Source: Aporrectodea caliginosa (Eukaryota; Annelida; Clitellata; Crassiclitellata; Lumbricidae). Taken from it: a DNA stretch of 64,000 nucleotides. Made by a program: the position numbers and the translations under genes. Numbering within the stretch: position 1 is the first letter of the stretch; each line of letters opens with the position of its first letter. Below, in pieces: positions 22,621-35,425 of the stretch. The DNA lies in NCBI GenBank assembly GCA_020284085.1, contig JACEVL010000837.1, forward strand, positions 746,501 through 810,500. Direction: 5' to 3'. The notes beneath the pieces are model-generated. The model made no database searches. It was given only the letters and a program-made list of their open reading frames with translations, and was not told the DNA's origin.

Positions 22621-23167
22621 TTCTAATGATGCAAGTCAAACGCAAACAATTTACAGAATAGACGGCTGATGTTATAAAATGTTGCTGTCGCTGAATAAGG
22701 AAAAGCCCAAGTCAGCTATTAGCAGCTACTATGAGAGTTGTCACGCTCGCTTCAAGATGATAAATAGTGCGAAGAATGGCAAGTTCATTGGTAGTGTATG
22801 ATGCAGAGTCTACGTATTCGAAGTATAGTTCCGATAAAACAGCATCCGCGATATTCCTGGAAAGATATGTTGTGCTGCTGGAACCTTAAAGTCCAGTTCT
22901 AGACGCGTATAGGAGAAGCGCGTGGAAAATCCGGACCTTTCGTTACTAGTTGTTATCAGCTGTTATGCGCTGATGATTGTATGTGTTTTTAAAATCATCC
23001 AAAACGAGAAAATCCCACGCGCTTGACTCAGCACGATTCGCAGAATTGGAGTCGGACGCAATATATCCACGAATAGACGAGACATTTCCAAGAAAACAGT
23101 CTAACATCCCACAGGTAGCCTACGCAATTACACATTCTTTCCGAACGAAATCTGGCGGCTACCCAAA
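22621..23167. other. Unassigned sequence
   Basis: Intronic if the six-exon gene model holds. No recognisable feature. Confidence 0.4.
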
Positions 23168-23505
23168 AAATTTCATCAATCCAACATCTATTTGTATTTA
23201 AAAAAATTACTTCTCATCAATCCAACTTCTGTTTAAGCAAAAAATTATTTTTCATCAATCGAACTTTGTTTTTAAGCAAAGAATAGTTATTGTCATCAAG
23301 CCAACTTCTACTTAAGGAAGCAATATTTTATCAGTCCAGTTTTTATTGAAGCAAAGACTTAGTTTCATCAATCCAGCTTCTATTATTATTAACAATTATT
23401 TACCTCAATCCAGCTTTTATTTAAGCAAAAAATTAGTTTCGTCGTTCCAACATCCAATTAGGCAAACGATCATTTTAATCAATTCAGCTTCCATTTTAAA
23501 TTGAC
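23168..23505. repeat. Degenerate minisatellite, unit about 40 bp
   Basis: About eight diverged copies of a unit containing CATCAATCCAACTTCT, TTTAAGCAAA and AATTA, drifting progressively along the array. Confidence 0.75.
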
Positions 23506-25034
23506 AATATAAAATAATTTAGCAACGTAAACTACGGTTTTACCTAACTTGATTCGAAGCAACGGTCAGAAAGTGAAGAATCGTTAAGGAGATGTCCGCA
23601 AATATTATCCGTCGAGTTAGAAGATACGAACTCTGCGAATTTTGAGAGTTTTCATCGATCAAGACGTTTGTGATGGCCTGGGTTAACGTTCAAATCCAGT
23701 AGTGAATCGGACGTATGATTTGTTCCTTTTACGCAGAAGTTTGTGAGTTAAAAAGATCTTTGTTGATGATTGGATTGGCACAAATCATCAATGCCACAAA
23801 TCATCAAGTTTTAGCTGGGACGATAACTAGAATCGATGAACAGTTTAAGAAGAAACCTCGATAAGAAACGAAAACATCGACGCTGAAGAAGACGTGTTAG
23901 CCATGGCAAGATGCCGACACCGTTCAGCAGTAACTGTCCGAGACAAGCATGGGTGCACGTGAATATAAACAATTCATCTCATAGAATGGTTGGGGAGGTT
24001 AGTTTAGGCATACAATAAAACATAAATATAAATCATATGTAGATGCTGGTTCTAAGTAGGTGAATGCGATTATAGACTAATGAATTACTGACCTAATAAG
24101 AGTATTCTGGAGTGTATAATTATCTCAAGATTGTGTTGATTGTGTTCAATCAGATTGAACTTTGATTTATAATGCTTACATGCATGCTCTGCTAGCCTTT
24201 ACAAAAGTAGAATAAAAGTGACGTGAGTTAAGATCCAACTCTCAGGTCATAAGTGATATAGGACCCGTCACACTATAAGATAAAGTAAGTTACGGTATAC
24301 GGTATAAGTTTAAGCATGGTAAATTGGGTGATAAATTAGGTAAGATAATATAATGGATGGAAAGGTAAGGTAGGATAAGGTAAATTATGCTCAGGTAAGG
24401 CTAGTAGGTTAGGTAGAGGACAGTAAGGTATATGGTATGGTAAGCTAGGCTAAGCAGGTGAGATACGTTTAGGTTGATCTGGGTATTCGGCAATGTACAG
24501 AACTTGCTATGGCGGTGTTATGGAGGTCATTTGATATAGAGTTTTATATACATTGTAAGTTACTGGAGTGGATTTTATTGGATAAATGACGCTGGACAAC
24601 ATTATTATTACCCATGGAGTTGGCCCTTCAAACTCAATTATCTCTTTCCATTCAGTACACCATGGTCCAATAAAATCATAATCAGTTTCTGTGATTACGA
24701 TTTTTATGACACTGCGGGCCAAAAAATGCACGATTCACAGCGAAAACACTCTTCTACAGGATAATTGCTTTTCGATGTCGACGACGTGTTATTGGCTTCT
24801 GTCCAACTCTCACATTTACGTGGCAATAAATAACTAATTCATCTTCTTCTATATCAGGTGAAAAACAGACATACGAGGATTGGCTACACTGTGGGTAAAA
24901 CATTAATAACTAAGGCTCCCACGTATAAAACGAATCTTACATCATAAAATCATGGTAATTCTGAGCACTCCTAAAGTAATGGCTAGAAACAGCAGGCATA
25001 ACTGTAGCCAGAATGAGAATAAACATCTGATGAT
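23506..25034. other. Unassigned; GGTAA patch near 24280-24470
   Basis: No exon or element boundary seen except for GGTAA/TAAGG-rich sequence at 24280-24470. Confidence 0.4.
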
Positions 25035-25043
25035 ATAGTCCAC

Positions 25044-25785
25044 GGTACCCCGTCAGAACGGCCCAGGGCAAATCTGCCCCGACAAACGGCCCCGACAAAT
25101 GGGCCCCGACAAAACGACCCCGACAAAATCCCTCGTCAAAATGGCCTCGACAAAACAGATTTTTATGCCCCCGTCTAACGGGTCCCAAAACTGCATGTCA
25201 AATTCACAGTAAATCGGCCCCAGTCATATCGGCCCCAGTCACATAGGCCCCTCACAAAATATCCCATGTCCCAAGTACTTTTAAGTTGGATTATTGAAAA
25301 GCTTCGCGTAAATAGAACTCGGATTGGTAAAACCGTAGTTTACATTGCCAAATTATTTTATGTGGTCAGTTTAAATGGAAGTTGGATTCTTCTTCGTTAG
25401 AATATCAGTTGGATTTAAAAAATGATTGGTTGCGTAAGTCGAAGGATTTATGATAGTTGTCATTGAAAGCATTTAAATAATTAAATACGCCAACCAGTTA
25501 GCATTAGACGATGGCCCCACAGTCCATTGTCCAGCTGAACCGTCGCTTGAGGCCTCGTTTACATAGTTTGTCAGCGTAAGCTTAAAGTACTTGGAACATT
25601 GGATATTTTGTATGGGGCCTGAGCCGATATGACTGGGGCCTGACTGGGGCCGATATGACGGGGCCGTAATGGCCGATTTGACGGGAAACAGCTGTTTTGA
25701 CGATATTTTGACGGGGGCTGTTTTGTAGCCAGTTTTGCGGGGAATGTCGGGGCCGATTTGTCCTGGGCCGTTCTGACTGGTCACC
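25044..25785. mobile_element. TIR element with 9-bp TSD (ATAGTCCAC) and subterminal GGCCCCGACAAA repeats
   Basis: Exact ATAGTCCAC flanks the element (25035-25043, 25786-25794). Ends: left GGTACCCCGTCAGAACGGCC, right (minus) GGTGACCAGTCAGAACGGCC; the inverted match runs about 40 bp. Inside each end are tandem units close to CGGCCCCGACAAA. 742 bp, AT-rich middle, no transposase. Same design as the element at 21358-21613: GGT start, 9-bp TSD, repeated GGCC-bearing units. Mutator-like by TSD length only. Confidence 0.85.
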
Positions 25786-25794
25786 ATAGTCCAC

Positions 25795-26399
25795 TACCAG
25801 ACCTAAACATATAGTCTGCACAAATTGGTCTAAAACTCAGTGACTGTGTTTCCGATAGACAGACATCAATGTCGCCTTTTTGAACGAACATGAAAAATGT
25901 CTATCAGCTGGTTACAACGATTGTGCTTCTGCACCAGACAGTATATACATGTACCTATGAGCGTTCTAGCCACACTATTTTCTTCTGCTACCAGACATTA
26001 TGTTTGGTTACACTCTGGACAAAAAAACACGAGAATTCAGGAAATAAATATAATTGTGTTCTGCATGATACTACCGTGTTGATTGGATACATGAGACATC
26101 TCAGTCAGCACCCGGCAAATATTAACACAAGGCGGGCAATAAAATCAGTAATAACAATATTATTTACAAGGGCTTCTGTAACATGCAGAATCTGGTTAAA
26201 TTAAGGTGGCAGACGGGCAGACAGTTTCTGTTGGACGACGTTTTGTATATTTACATTAACACGTAGAAGTTACTAAGCAACAATTTTCACAAATCCTATT
26301 CCGATTCGATTCCTCCTCTTCCCCTCACCTCACCTGCTATTTCAATGTTCAACTCTAAACACCACCCACCGTAGCCGTCTGACTGTCTGCCTGCCTGAC
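25795..26399. other. Unassigned sequence
   Basis: Short open frames on plus without domain or splice support. Confidence 0.4.
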
Positions 26400-26525
26400 C
26401 CTTTTGCTCTTGACCCTATTGATTCTGCTTTGACTAAGCGCCTGTGAATAAGCTGGTTCCCTCGACTTCGCTTTTGTCGGCGCTCTAGAAATTTCGAGGT
26501 TACGAAATCGATTACAAAGAGTCAC
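26400..26525 (-). repeat. Dispersed repeat T, copy 1
   Basis: On minus: GTAATCGATTTCGTAA, TCTAGAGCGCC, then ACCAGCTTATTCACAGGCGC. The same order occurs at 37158-37258 (minus) and 54578-54670 (plus). Carries the AAAGCGCC-like core of the LINE/SINE tails. Confidence 0.7.
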
Positions 26526-26735
26526 GACAAGCTCTGCTGCCATCTAGCGAACGCCAATGCATTAGCGATGTTCTGACATCTGGTGAATGCAGACGAAAGC
26601 ATTTGCATCGAAGCAGTGTGGCAGATCGAAGTCTTTAAGAGAAGATGGTTCGGTCCAGTGGAAAGAGAGCCAACCGATCGAAATTCAGCGGGAAGAGCAA
26701 CAGAGGAAGAAGACTTGGACTACTCTGGATAGACA

Positions 26736-27045
<310 letters not shown>

Positions 27046-27112
27046 TGATTGCTTGTCCACCACAGGCTGCCCTTCAATCTAAGCTTACTGATCGTCTGTA
27101 TAATGACCTGCC

Positions 27113-27190
27113 TTCGACTTGGCTTTGACGCGCCATCGGTCGATGCCTTGTGCATTAGGCTCAAATAATAATAATTAATAATTATAATTA
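27113..27190 (+). repeat. Copy of the foldback-arm repeat
   Basis: Contains CGCCATCGGTCGATGCCTTG and TGCATTAG, followed by AATAATAATT, matching the arms at 8890-9115. Confidence 0.65.
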
Positions 27191-27205
27191 TCAATGATGA
27201 CTTAC

Positions 27206-27478
27206 TCGACGTTGTTGTCGTTAGATGGCGTTGTTTCAACTGTCCGTCTGCTAGTGCTTATCGTGACCGCTAGAGGCGCTGGCAAACGCTTCGTTTCGTT
27301 CGTGGGGCGGTTGAGGGCGTCACTTGAGTGGGGCTGATGGGTGTTGACCCCACGAGACGAGGAGGAAGGGGCTGGGAAGGGAAAGGGGTGTGTCGGCTGG
27401 TGTGGTCCACTGCTCATTGCTTCCGTCAGTTCCTCTTCCGTCAGGGTGGAAAGGCAACGTCTTCTTCCGGGAGACACC
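27206..27478 (-). CDS. Exon D of the unidentified six-exon gene
   Basis: Donor GTCGA|GTAAGT (GT at 27205-27204) is strong. I place the acceptor at TTTTTCCGATCGTAG (exon starts 27478) because this alone of the nearby AGs gives the phase 2 entry required by the preceding exon; the frame stays open further upstream, so an earlier acceptor is possible. 273 bp, phase 2 in, phase 2 out. Encodes about residues 402-492: VSPGRRRCLSTLTEEELTEA, then a Pro/Ser-rich segment (PFPFPAPSSSSRGV) and TISTSRRTVETTPSNDNN. Polar, disordered, with arginine-flanked Ser/Thr that could be phosphorylated (inference). Confidence 0.72.
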
Positions 27479-27974
27479 CTACGATCGGAAAAATGCGCTT
27501 CATCATTGTCATCACCATCAACGTAATAAGTGGTAATGTAGGGTATGGTGACTGGCAGCAGGTAAGGCAAGATAAACGAAGTCATAAAAGGTAAGGTAAG
27601 GTAGATGTATTCAGGTATGTCAGATGTGGCAAGTGACGTCAGTGTCGTCATGTGTAAGGTCATGATTAAGTTGAATAAGAAAAGTATGGTCATGATTAGG
27701 TGTCCAGTACGCGCTTGAAACCAGTCTCAGTAGGCTAAGCGTAATTTTTTGTCGTAATGTAGGAAGTGCCTCGGATGAATCTCTCTTATAGAGGCGCATT
27801 GTAAATCTGCGATTATGGTTAGAGTTACAAGGTAAGATTAGCTCTTACCTATTCACAGATCTTTCCCTAACTGGTTCAGAAAGATCAATCGCATTGAAGA
27901 TATAACATCCCCGTTTATTTCGCTCGTATACCTATAGTTCGTTAATCCTATTGGTTCAGACCATATCCCACTGA
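27479..27974. other. Intron sequence
   Basis: A short GGTAAGGTAAG patch (27587-27605); otherwise nothing recognised. Confidence 0.4.
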
Positions 27975-28320
27975 ATATACATTTCCCCACACATTTCCTC
28001 ATACATTTCCTCACACATTTCCCATACATTTTCCCATACCGTTCCCCATACATTTAACCATACTGTCCCCGTACAGTTCTCCATAAATTTCCCCATACAT
28101 TTCACAATACATTTCCCCACACATTTCTCCATACATTTCTCCACACATTCCCCATATATTTCCCCGTACATTTCCCCATACATACATTTTCCCATACATT
28201 TCCCCCTACATTTCCCCATACATTCCCCATACATTCCCCTTAAATTTCCCCATACATTACTCCACACATTTCCCCACCTATTTCTCCATACATTTCCCCA
28301 AATTATATTCCCCACACATG
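27975..28320. repeat. 12-bp minisatellite CATTTCCCCATA
   Basis: About 28 units of a 12-bp repeat with C/T variation. The Tyr-Gly-Lys/Glu-rich minus frames are its translations. Confidence 0.93.
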
Positions 28321-28609
28321 CATGTCCCCCCCCCCTTTGACACGACACAGACTGCATAAACATGCGGATCTTCAAAGATGTGGAAGAAACGCCATCCAAG
28401 AGCCACATAGGAGAGATAAGAAACCTGGCGAAAGCTGTGATAATGATCCACCGCATTTAAGACGAGGCAAAGACCCTCAGCCACCGTTCAAGGTACGTCT
28501 ATATATAACGAGGCGAACGCCAGAGGCAATCAACCATTAAAAAGCTGATTTTATCATTATGCCCTGGGGACTGTTTTTAACATTATATACCTGGCAAAAG
28601 ACCATTGCT
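28321..28609. other. Intron sequence, unassigned
   Basis: No feature seen. Confidence 0.4.
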
Positions 28610-29030
28610 TGTACATGAGTGAGTGTGTGATTTAGTATGTGCGGCGTGAGTGTCAGTTTGTATGTGTGTCTATCTCAGTATGTGTGTCTTAGTATGCATA
28701 TGTATGTGTCTTAGTATGTGTGTATGTGTTTGTATGTATGTGTGTGTGTCTTAGTATGTGTGTTTGTGTGTTTGTATGCATGTGCATGTGTGTCTTAGTG
28801 TATGTATGTTGGTATATGTGTTTGGTTCGATGTGTCTTTGAGCGTGTGTGTGTGCGCGTGTGTGCATGTGCGTGCTGTGGTGGGCACTTCGTCTGAAGTA
28901 ATCTATAGCTAGGCAATTTATTCCAGGGCAATAACTGAGCGCTGGGCAATCGATTCCTTGGAGGCAATTTCTTCCGCAGGCACTTGGCCGTCATATATAT
29001 ATATATATATGTATATATGTATATATATAC

Positions 29031-29070
<40 letters not shown>

Positions 29071-29427
29071 TTCTCTTTCCGCCTCCCACAACAGTTACTG
29101 TCCAGGCCAAGTCTTCTCCACAAATCTCTTCCACTGCCTCCACCATCTCGCAATCAATGTCTGAAGACGTGAGACACTAGTGCCGGTGTTCGTGTGTGCC
29201 GGTCTGTGTCGTGTGTGTGTCCGCGTGTGTGTCTGTGTCCGTGTGTGTGTCCGCATGTGAGTGCGTGTGTATGTCGGCGTGTGTGTCCCTGTATGTCCGT
29301 GTGTGTACGTGTGCGTCCGTATGAGTCCCTGTGTGTGTGTTTCAACGGGTGTGATTCAAGAAGACATTGACCTGACGATAACGGCATCCGAGCTTATGCA
29401 ATATGCACTGTATCAAAAACCCCAAGG

Positions 29428-29497
<70 letters not shown>

Positions 29498-29500
29498 CTA
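28610..29500. repeat. TG-rich and AT-rich microsatellites
   Basis: TGTGTCTTAGTATG-type repeats at 28610-28880, (AT)n at 28994-29071, TGTGTCCG-type repeats at 29185-29345 and pure (TA)n at 29429-29494, separated by short unique stretches. Confidence 0.9.
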
Positions 29501-29590
29501 CCGGTGTAATTATATAACCCTGATATATATAAAGCCATTATAAAAATTATATAAACTCTCGATATAAAACCCAGATGCAGTGTGAATGAT

Positions 29591-29783
<193 letters not shown>

Positions 29784-29811
29784 TAAATTAATCTTCTGGA
29801 GTGGCACCTAC

Positions 29812-30793
29812 CGTAGTTCGACCGCCAGATGGCTCCGACAGAACGGATCCTCTGAGGAGCAGTCCACAATCAGATCTGTTCCGAGGATCTGTACCGGATC
29901 AAAGCCACTGTCCTCCGACGTAAAAGACTTCCAGACGAACCGATCGATCGACTCCTCCTGACTTCCGAACGGATCCTGCGGCGAAGGTCGATAGCAGACG
30001 GACACCCCCTTAGCGACCCCCGAGGGTCCTCCTCGAGGCGGATCGTCCGTCAAGGGCAGAGAGGACTGCGACGGGAGATGCCCCTGGAACCTCCCGTCGA
30101 TCGAAAGGCTGCTCCCAAGGGACAGACTCTGAGCGTGACCTGAGTCCTGGCTCACGTGGAAGTACGAAGAGTCCTGCTGGTACTCCCTCAGAGCCCGCTG
30201 CTTCGCGTTGCTTGCATGAGCACCGACGAACGAAAGATGTTGCTGGTGGTGGGGACCCCTGCAGCAGGGGTGTTGTTGCGACGAGCCACCCTCTTCGATG
30301 GCCCGCCTGAAGCTGAGACTTCGGTAGATGAAGAGCGGGTTCTCTAAGTCCTCTGGACTGAGGAAGTCCTCTGGGTCGTACGAGGGCTGGTAGAGGAGCT
30401 TCGACGAGGAGTTCGGACGCGGTAGGGAAGCACCGTTTGGAATCTCAGACTTGGAACTGAGCGAGCTGATTTCCACCCCGCTGGTACTGGACCCCGTCGA
30501 GGTATTGATCGGATCGTGTTTGTGTATCGCCAAGTGGGACCGGAACTTCGGGGTGGCCACAGGGGCGCTGGTGTACTTGGGTTCCTCGGAGTTCTGCCGA
30601 GTCACGAGGCGCAGGGAATTGTGGGAAGATGGCGGAGAGAGGTTACGACGAGAGGACTTGTTGCGATAGTCAGTTTCGCCGCAGGGCAGAACGGAGAATC
30701 CGAAATCGTGGATGTCCGGAGCAGCTGGGCCGCGACCGACGCAGAGGTCATGAGCGTAGGGAGTCACTTCGTCCAAGTCGAGAATCAGAGCTT
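29812..30793 (-). CDS. Exon C (largest) of the unidentified six-exon gene
   Basis: Acceptor TTTTTTTTCCAG (intron side above 30793) and donor AACTACG|GTAGGT (GT at 29811-29810). 982 bp with no stop, phase 1 in, phase 2 out; a frame of this length with mixed composition in a repeat-rich region is strong evidence of coding. Encodes about residues 75-401. Landmarks: LILDLDEVTPYAHDLCVGRG near the start, a Ser/Asn-rich middle, an acidic-aromatic stretch DPEDFLSPEDLENPLFIYRS followed by LSFRRAIEEGG, and near the end DRFVWKSFTSEDSGFDPVQI. There are no transmembrane segments, zinc-binding pattern or catalytic motif that I recognise. RSLSFRR resembles a basophilic kinase site (inference). Likely a long disordered region of a scaffold or regulatory protein; I cannot name it. 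Confidence 0.85.
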
Positions 30794-30944
30794 CTGGAAA
30801 AAAAATGGTGGATGGGAAAGTTTCATATCATCTGCGGTGCACGACTGTCTAGTGGTGGCGTATAAGGGGGTCATTGATATGGCTGCTAAATGAAGAAGGA
30901 AAGGATGTCTCTGGTCTATTGCAGCATTTATTATTACTAATTAA

Positions 30945-30945
30945 T

Positions 30946-30984
<39 letters not shown>

Positions 30985-31024
30985 GTCATCATCATCATCA
31001 TCGTCATCATCATCATCATCATCG

Positions 31025-31074
<50 letters not shown>

Positions 31075-31084
31075 GTCATCGTCG

Positions 31085-31116
<32 letters not shown>

Positions 31117-31176
31117 TCTTCATCGTCATCATCCTCATCATCATCTTCATCATCGTCTTCCTCATCATCATCATCC

Positions 31177-31233
<57 letters not shown>

Positions 31234-31350
31234 ACAACAACTCTTCCAACCTCTTCATCATCCCTCTTCCTCTTCCTCTTCTTCTTCCTCTTCTTCTTCC
31301 TCTTCTTCCTCTTCCTCTTACTCTTACTCTTACTCTTCCTTCCTACTTCG
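30945..31350. repeat. (ATC)n array followed by CTT-rich run
   Basis: ATC/GTC units at 30945-31235 and TCTTCC-rich sequence at 31255-31350, about 150 bp upstream of the exon C acceptor in the intron. Confidence 0.95.
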
Positions 31351-31437
31351 TCTTCAAGTTCTCTGCCCTTGAGCAGGTCAAAACTTGGTCAATTTCAAAT
31401 GCGTATATTAATCTCCACTATCTAGTGACCAAACATC

Positions 31438-31574
31438 AATCGATGGCGCTGAGCACTTGCAAAGTGAAGGACTTCTTCAAGGTCTCCACACAGTGTAGCC
31501 GTCTCAGGGGAGGAGGCTCAACCACCTACTCTCCGCGTTACAAGGCGACCGCTTTAACCAATAGGCTACCCCGT
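31438..31574 (-). mobile_element. tRNA-derived SINE, reverse orientation
   Basis: On minus: A-box-like TAGCCTATTGGTTAAAGCGG, B-box-like GGTGGTTGAGCC, then AAGTCCTTCACTTTGCAAGT and GCTCAGCGCCATCGAT. The body matches the SINEs at 61951-62078 and 8664-8888. Lies in the intron between exons B and C. Confidence 0.75.
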
Positions 31575-31641
31575 CCCATACGGTTACTGGAGACTGAAGT
31601 AAAAGGAGGTTGCTGTGTACTGGTTATCTGGAAAATCTCAC

Positions 31642-31756
31642 CGAACGAGGATGAGTTGATGTCATCATCTGCGTATCGTCTCCTCTGAAGACAGGGAGAG
31701 GGAGAGGGATTGATGATGAGGTTCTGGTCAACGTTCGTCTGGTTATTCAGCAGATT
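31642..31756 (-). CDS. Exon B of the unidentified six-exon gene
   Basis: Acceptor ATTACGTTTTCAG (intron side above 31756) and donor TTCG|GTGAGA (GT at 31641-31640). 115 bp; only one of three frames is open (phase 0), ending in phase 1, exactly what exon C requires. Encodes about residues 37-75: NLLNNQTNVDQNLIINPSPS, then QRRRYADDDINSSSF. Asn/Ser-rich and polar, no domain recognised. A SINE lies 70 bp downstream in the intron. Confidence 0.8.
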
Positions 31757-31799
31757 CTGAAAACGTAATAAAATCAACATTAAATCATCTACCATATCT

Positions 31800-32128
31800 A
31801 TGTCTATAACAGAGGATCAATACGTGTAAGGCAAGGCAATGCAAGGTGAGGCGAGGCAGGTAAATTCTAAGCTATGCCCATCATAATCGTAGCCATAGTT
31901 GTAAAAAACGTTTTTATCATTTTTTAATTTTTTTCAAAAAAACTTCGTGTTTTGGTTTTTTAATTTTTGTCACTTTTATTTTCGTTGTTTTATTTTTTTA
32001 TGTAACTTTATTTATTTATTTATTTACTGTCTGTTATTATTTGATTAATTTTATTTTTGTCTGATATCCCAACGTTTAATCCGTCCTTTCAAGAATTCAT
32101 CTAATTTACGTCACTATTTAATATCATC
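31800..32128. other. Intron sequence, AT-rich
   Basis: Poly-T-rich unique sequence; nothing recognised. Confidence 0.4.
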
Positions 32129-32262
32129 GTGGGGCGCGTTGGTGTAGGGGTATGTTCGGTGCCTTGCAGCCGAAGGGTTGCTGGTTCGAATCCACCTCAA
32201 GCCGCCGCGTAGGGACCCTGGGCAAGTTCTTCACTCGCAGTAACTGCTCATACAGGAATTAC
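32129..32262 (+). mobile_element. tRNA-derived SINE, family 1 (copy B), head portion
   Basis: Head GTGGGGCGCGTTGGTGTAGG, B box GGTTCGAATCC at 32183-32193, then GCCGCCGCGTAGGGACCCTG. The 3' tail is missing or too diverged. Confidence 0.85.
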
Positions 32263-33196
32263 AGGAAATAAAATTTATAAAAGTTATTTGAATTTCTAAG
32301 TTATCCAAAATGCGAAATGTTGTCTTTGTACACAGTAATCTCCGATTAACTGATAAACTGACTGATATAACTTCATGCATATTTGAATGTCTTTGCAAAA
32401 ATGCTCTTTAATTAATTAAGCTACTTGTTAATTTAATATTTTAGTATCGGTGATACTTGTAATTTCATCATTTGTCTTTTTTTCTCACTCTGTGCATGTG
32501 CTTGCTACAATCGATCCATTAAAAAGACATATCATATCAATATCAATGCCACTTTTGTAATATAGATCGCATGACACGTCTGCTAATATCACTACCCTTC
32601 TACGATGGTCATAGGAGGATAAAAAAATTGCCTACGACATAAATATGACCGCCGTTCCATCATACTTCCAAAGGTCGAAGAACCCTCCTAATTACGGCAC
32701 GCCGGAACAGTATTTCCAGGCACCATACGTCTAGGAGAACGTCGCTCCCTACGGTCCACGCATGTCCACTCAAACTGACCAGCTCTTCAATTATTGACCG
32801 CTGCAAATGACGGCCATTGGTAATATAGCCTATGGCGGGTGGTGTGATTTGTAGGGGGCGAGGGGGAATAACTCCCCTGGTTCTCAAGCTACATGCGTCT
32901 CTGATCTTAGATGCATTTACCCATAAATTTCGCCCTTGCCTTTGGTCTTCCCAATTCGTCCCCCACTGGTTCCGATTGTCTCTGTTCTTATAGTCTATGG
33001 ATTTTCCCCGTGCAGTTTGGTCTGTCCCCGTAGATCTGTCAATGAAGTCGTCTCATTGTCTTTCTCTGGTCATGCTTAGAACCAGAATTGTTCTAGATGA
33101 GCGAGCAGAATCGTTTGTTGGTATTAGCTTTTGGAACTCTCTCCCTGTGTCTGTCCTTTATTCTGAGCAGTCATTTATGTGTGATGTATTGTATTG
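32263..33196. other. Intron sequence, unassigned
   Basis: No supported feature; short open frames lack splice sites. Confidence 0.4.
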
Positions 33197-33540
33197 TATT
33201 GTATTTGATCATTTATAAAGCGCCTCTCATAGCATAAACCTTTCAGAAGCGCTCCCAGTGCGAAGTATGAACACTAACTGATCATTTATACAGCGCCCCG
33301 TCAAGATATCTACTCAGAGGCGCTCTCTGCGCTAGCCTGTATTATGATGCTAAATGTCATAACTAACAAATATATTACATCAGTTAGCAAAACAATGCAC
33401 AGTAAGCTGAAAGAGTCACCCGTGGCAGGCCCACGCAAACACGAGAACAATCCAGCCAATGGATTCCGGTCGACAGCTGAAGATGGCAAGGGTGTTCAGA
33501 ATCTCTGTGGCAAGTTGCGTCGATAGGGTAGAGCGACGAG
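33197..33540. repeat. Dispersed repeat U, copy 1
   Basis: Two inverted tail motifs (TTTATAAAGCGCCTCTC at 33213 and TTTATACAGCGCCCC at 33272) followed by about 230 bp highly similar to 52976-53238: ACTCAGAGGCGCTCTCTGCG, AACAATGCACAGTAAGCTGA and AAGTTGCGTCGAT. Probably a SINE or LINE 3' region. Confidence 0.8.
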
Positions 33541-33617
33541 TTGGTGACAGGTGACAGCGTTCGCACACACGATGACGCTGCCACTTCGTTCTCAGCGTAT
33601 CTCTTCCAGAATGCTTA

Positions 33618-33750
33618 TTAGGCTGTCTCTCTCTGTCTCACGGTCTGATCTTCTGGATATTAAACATGATTAAGGCTTGGTTTTGGTGTGCCATCGGTTG
33701 ATGCCTTGTGCATTAGACACCGACGCAATAGAAGTTACTAATTACAGTTT
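33618..33750 (+). repeat. Copy of the foldback-arm repeat
   Basis: TGATCTTCTGGATAT, TTAAGGCTTGGTTTTGG and GCCATCGGTTGATGCCTTG, as in the right arm at 9034-9115. Confidence 0.8.
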
Positions 33751-34929
33751 CAATCACAACGATTATGATCTTTCCAACCACCGGTTTAGACTATCTCGTT
33801 GATGATACATTTTCCGCATACATATTGCTTCTGCACATAGATCTTTTCAACCACTAATACAGATTATATCTCCAATTAAAGATATATTACTCCATACATT
33901 TGGAACTTCCCCATGTCTTCCCTCTCACTGAGTCACTGGTCCAAACTCTATCTGTCATTGAAGATACAATTCACCCATACATTTCCTCCTAGGTCAAGAT
34001 ATATTTCCCAATGCAATTTTGGTTTCTGTCCATATGACTTTCCCTAACCCCAAAGCTGTCAACTATATATCACGGACCGCATAATTGGCAATTCGTTTGG
34101 GAATCAAGGCTTCACAACTACCTGAATATTAATGTAAATTGAGACCCATGTAGTCTTAATCCAATTTATATAAGAATTTGTTTCATAAACATTCATATTA
34201 ACAGCAGGCTTCAGTGTACTTGTACAACTCTACATGTACTGCATGCCTACACGTATAACATTACCATATATTCATTTTAAAATTAGCTTACTACTAAAAT
34301 ATTATTTAATTAATAAAATATTGTGATCCAGGTGTGACCACATGATATCAGAATCCGTGCTGTAATGAAACGTGGGGGTAATGTCTGAAAAAAGCAGATC
34401 CTGATCCAGCCAGAAAATTTTCGACATGAATTGTCTGGTGAAATAAAGCTCAGTCACTTTGACCTATGAATACTGGTTCAGAATACTTTCATAGAGAGCC
34501 ACTGCACTTCATGCCCCCAATCGAATCACGTTACAATCGAATTACATAACAATAATAGAAACACACAACAATTGAATCAATTACAATTGAATCACATCAC
34601 AATCGAATAACATAACAGCATCAACGACTAGAAATTTATGTAGCGTTGTTTCTGGGAAAGGCGACGTATTCCAGACGGAAGTGGTTTTACCACTGGAGCA
34701 TAAACAACTGGCCGCTGAAGCTCCTAATACCGTCCGATGGCTGAACCGAGCCATTTACATTGCGATATTGAAACTCAACAAATCGGATTCCTTAGTACAA
34801 AACCATCTCAAGTGGCAATGCGTAATCCATGATGACGGCCATTTCAGGCAGGAATGCATTTCACAGCCTTACAAAATGCGCTATATAAATCCCTGATACA
34901 AAGAAGCGATTCATTGCCTCAAGTAAAGT
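33751..34929. other. Intron sequence with a degenerate CAATTGAATCACAT repeat and an inverted-end repeat
   Basis: 34520-34620 has about six diverged CAATYGAATMACAT units. 34625-34895 starts with AAATTTATGTAGCG and ends CGCTATATAAATCC, so tail-type motifs face inward at both ends. No coding support. Confidence 0.45.
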
Positions 34930-35385
34930 CTTCAGCAGTGTAGTGTATTATGTAATGTAATGCAGCTGTTTATGTAATGTGATAGTTTATGTAATGTGAT
35001 GTTATGGGTTTGCAATTTAATGTAATGGGTTATGCAATACAATGTAATGGGTCATGCAATGTTGTGGTTCATGTAATGTTATGGGTGTGTGATGTAATGT
35101 GAGGGTATGTAGTGTAATATAATGGTTTATGTAATGTAATGAAATTTCTATCTTGCAGTATCATTCATCTTTCTCTGTCTCTCTGTGTCTGTCTGTCTGT
35201 CTCTTTCTCTGCCTCTCTGTCTCTTTGTCTGTGTCTGTCTCTATCTATCTGTCTCTCTGTCTGATTCTCTGTCTGTGTCTCTTTCTCTGTCTCTCTGTCT
35301 CTTTCTGTCTCTTTCTGTCTCAGTCTGTCTGCCTCTCTCTATCTCTGTCTCTCTCTGCCTCTTTCTGTGTGTCTCTCTCTTGTTC
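34930..35385. repeat. GTAATG-rich minisatellite, then (TCTG)n array
   Basis: 34930-35150: degenerate TTATGTAATGTAATG units. 35160-35385: TCTG/TCTC units. The array ends 41 bp from the downstream edge of exon A. Confidence 0.88.
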
Positions 35386-35425
35386 ACCCGGGTGTCGCAG
35401 AGAAGAATCCCTTTGTAGCACTTAC

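Noticed and set aside
27975..28320. CRISPR-like or regulatory tandem array
   Set aside because: Simple 12-bp minisatellite with point variation only.
34681..34896. 71-codon plus ORF
   Set aside because: Lies within a repeat bounded by inward-facing retroposon tail motifs; no protein family.
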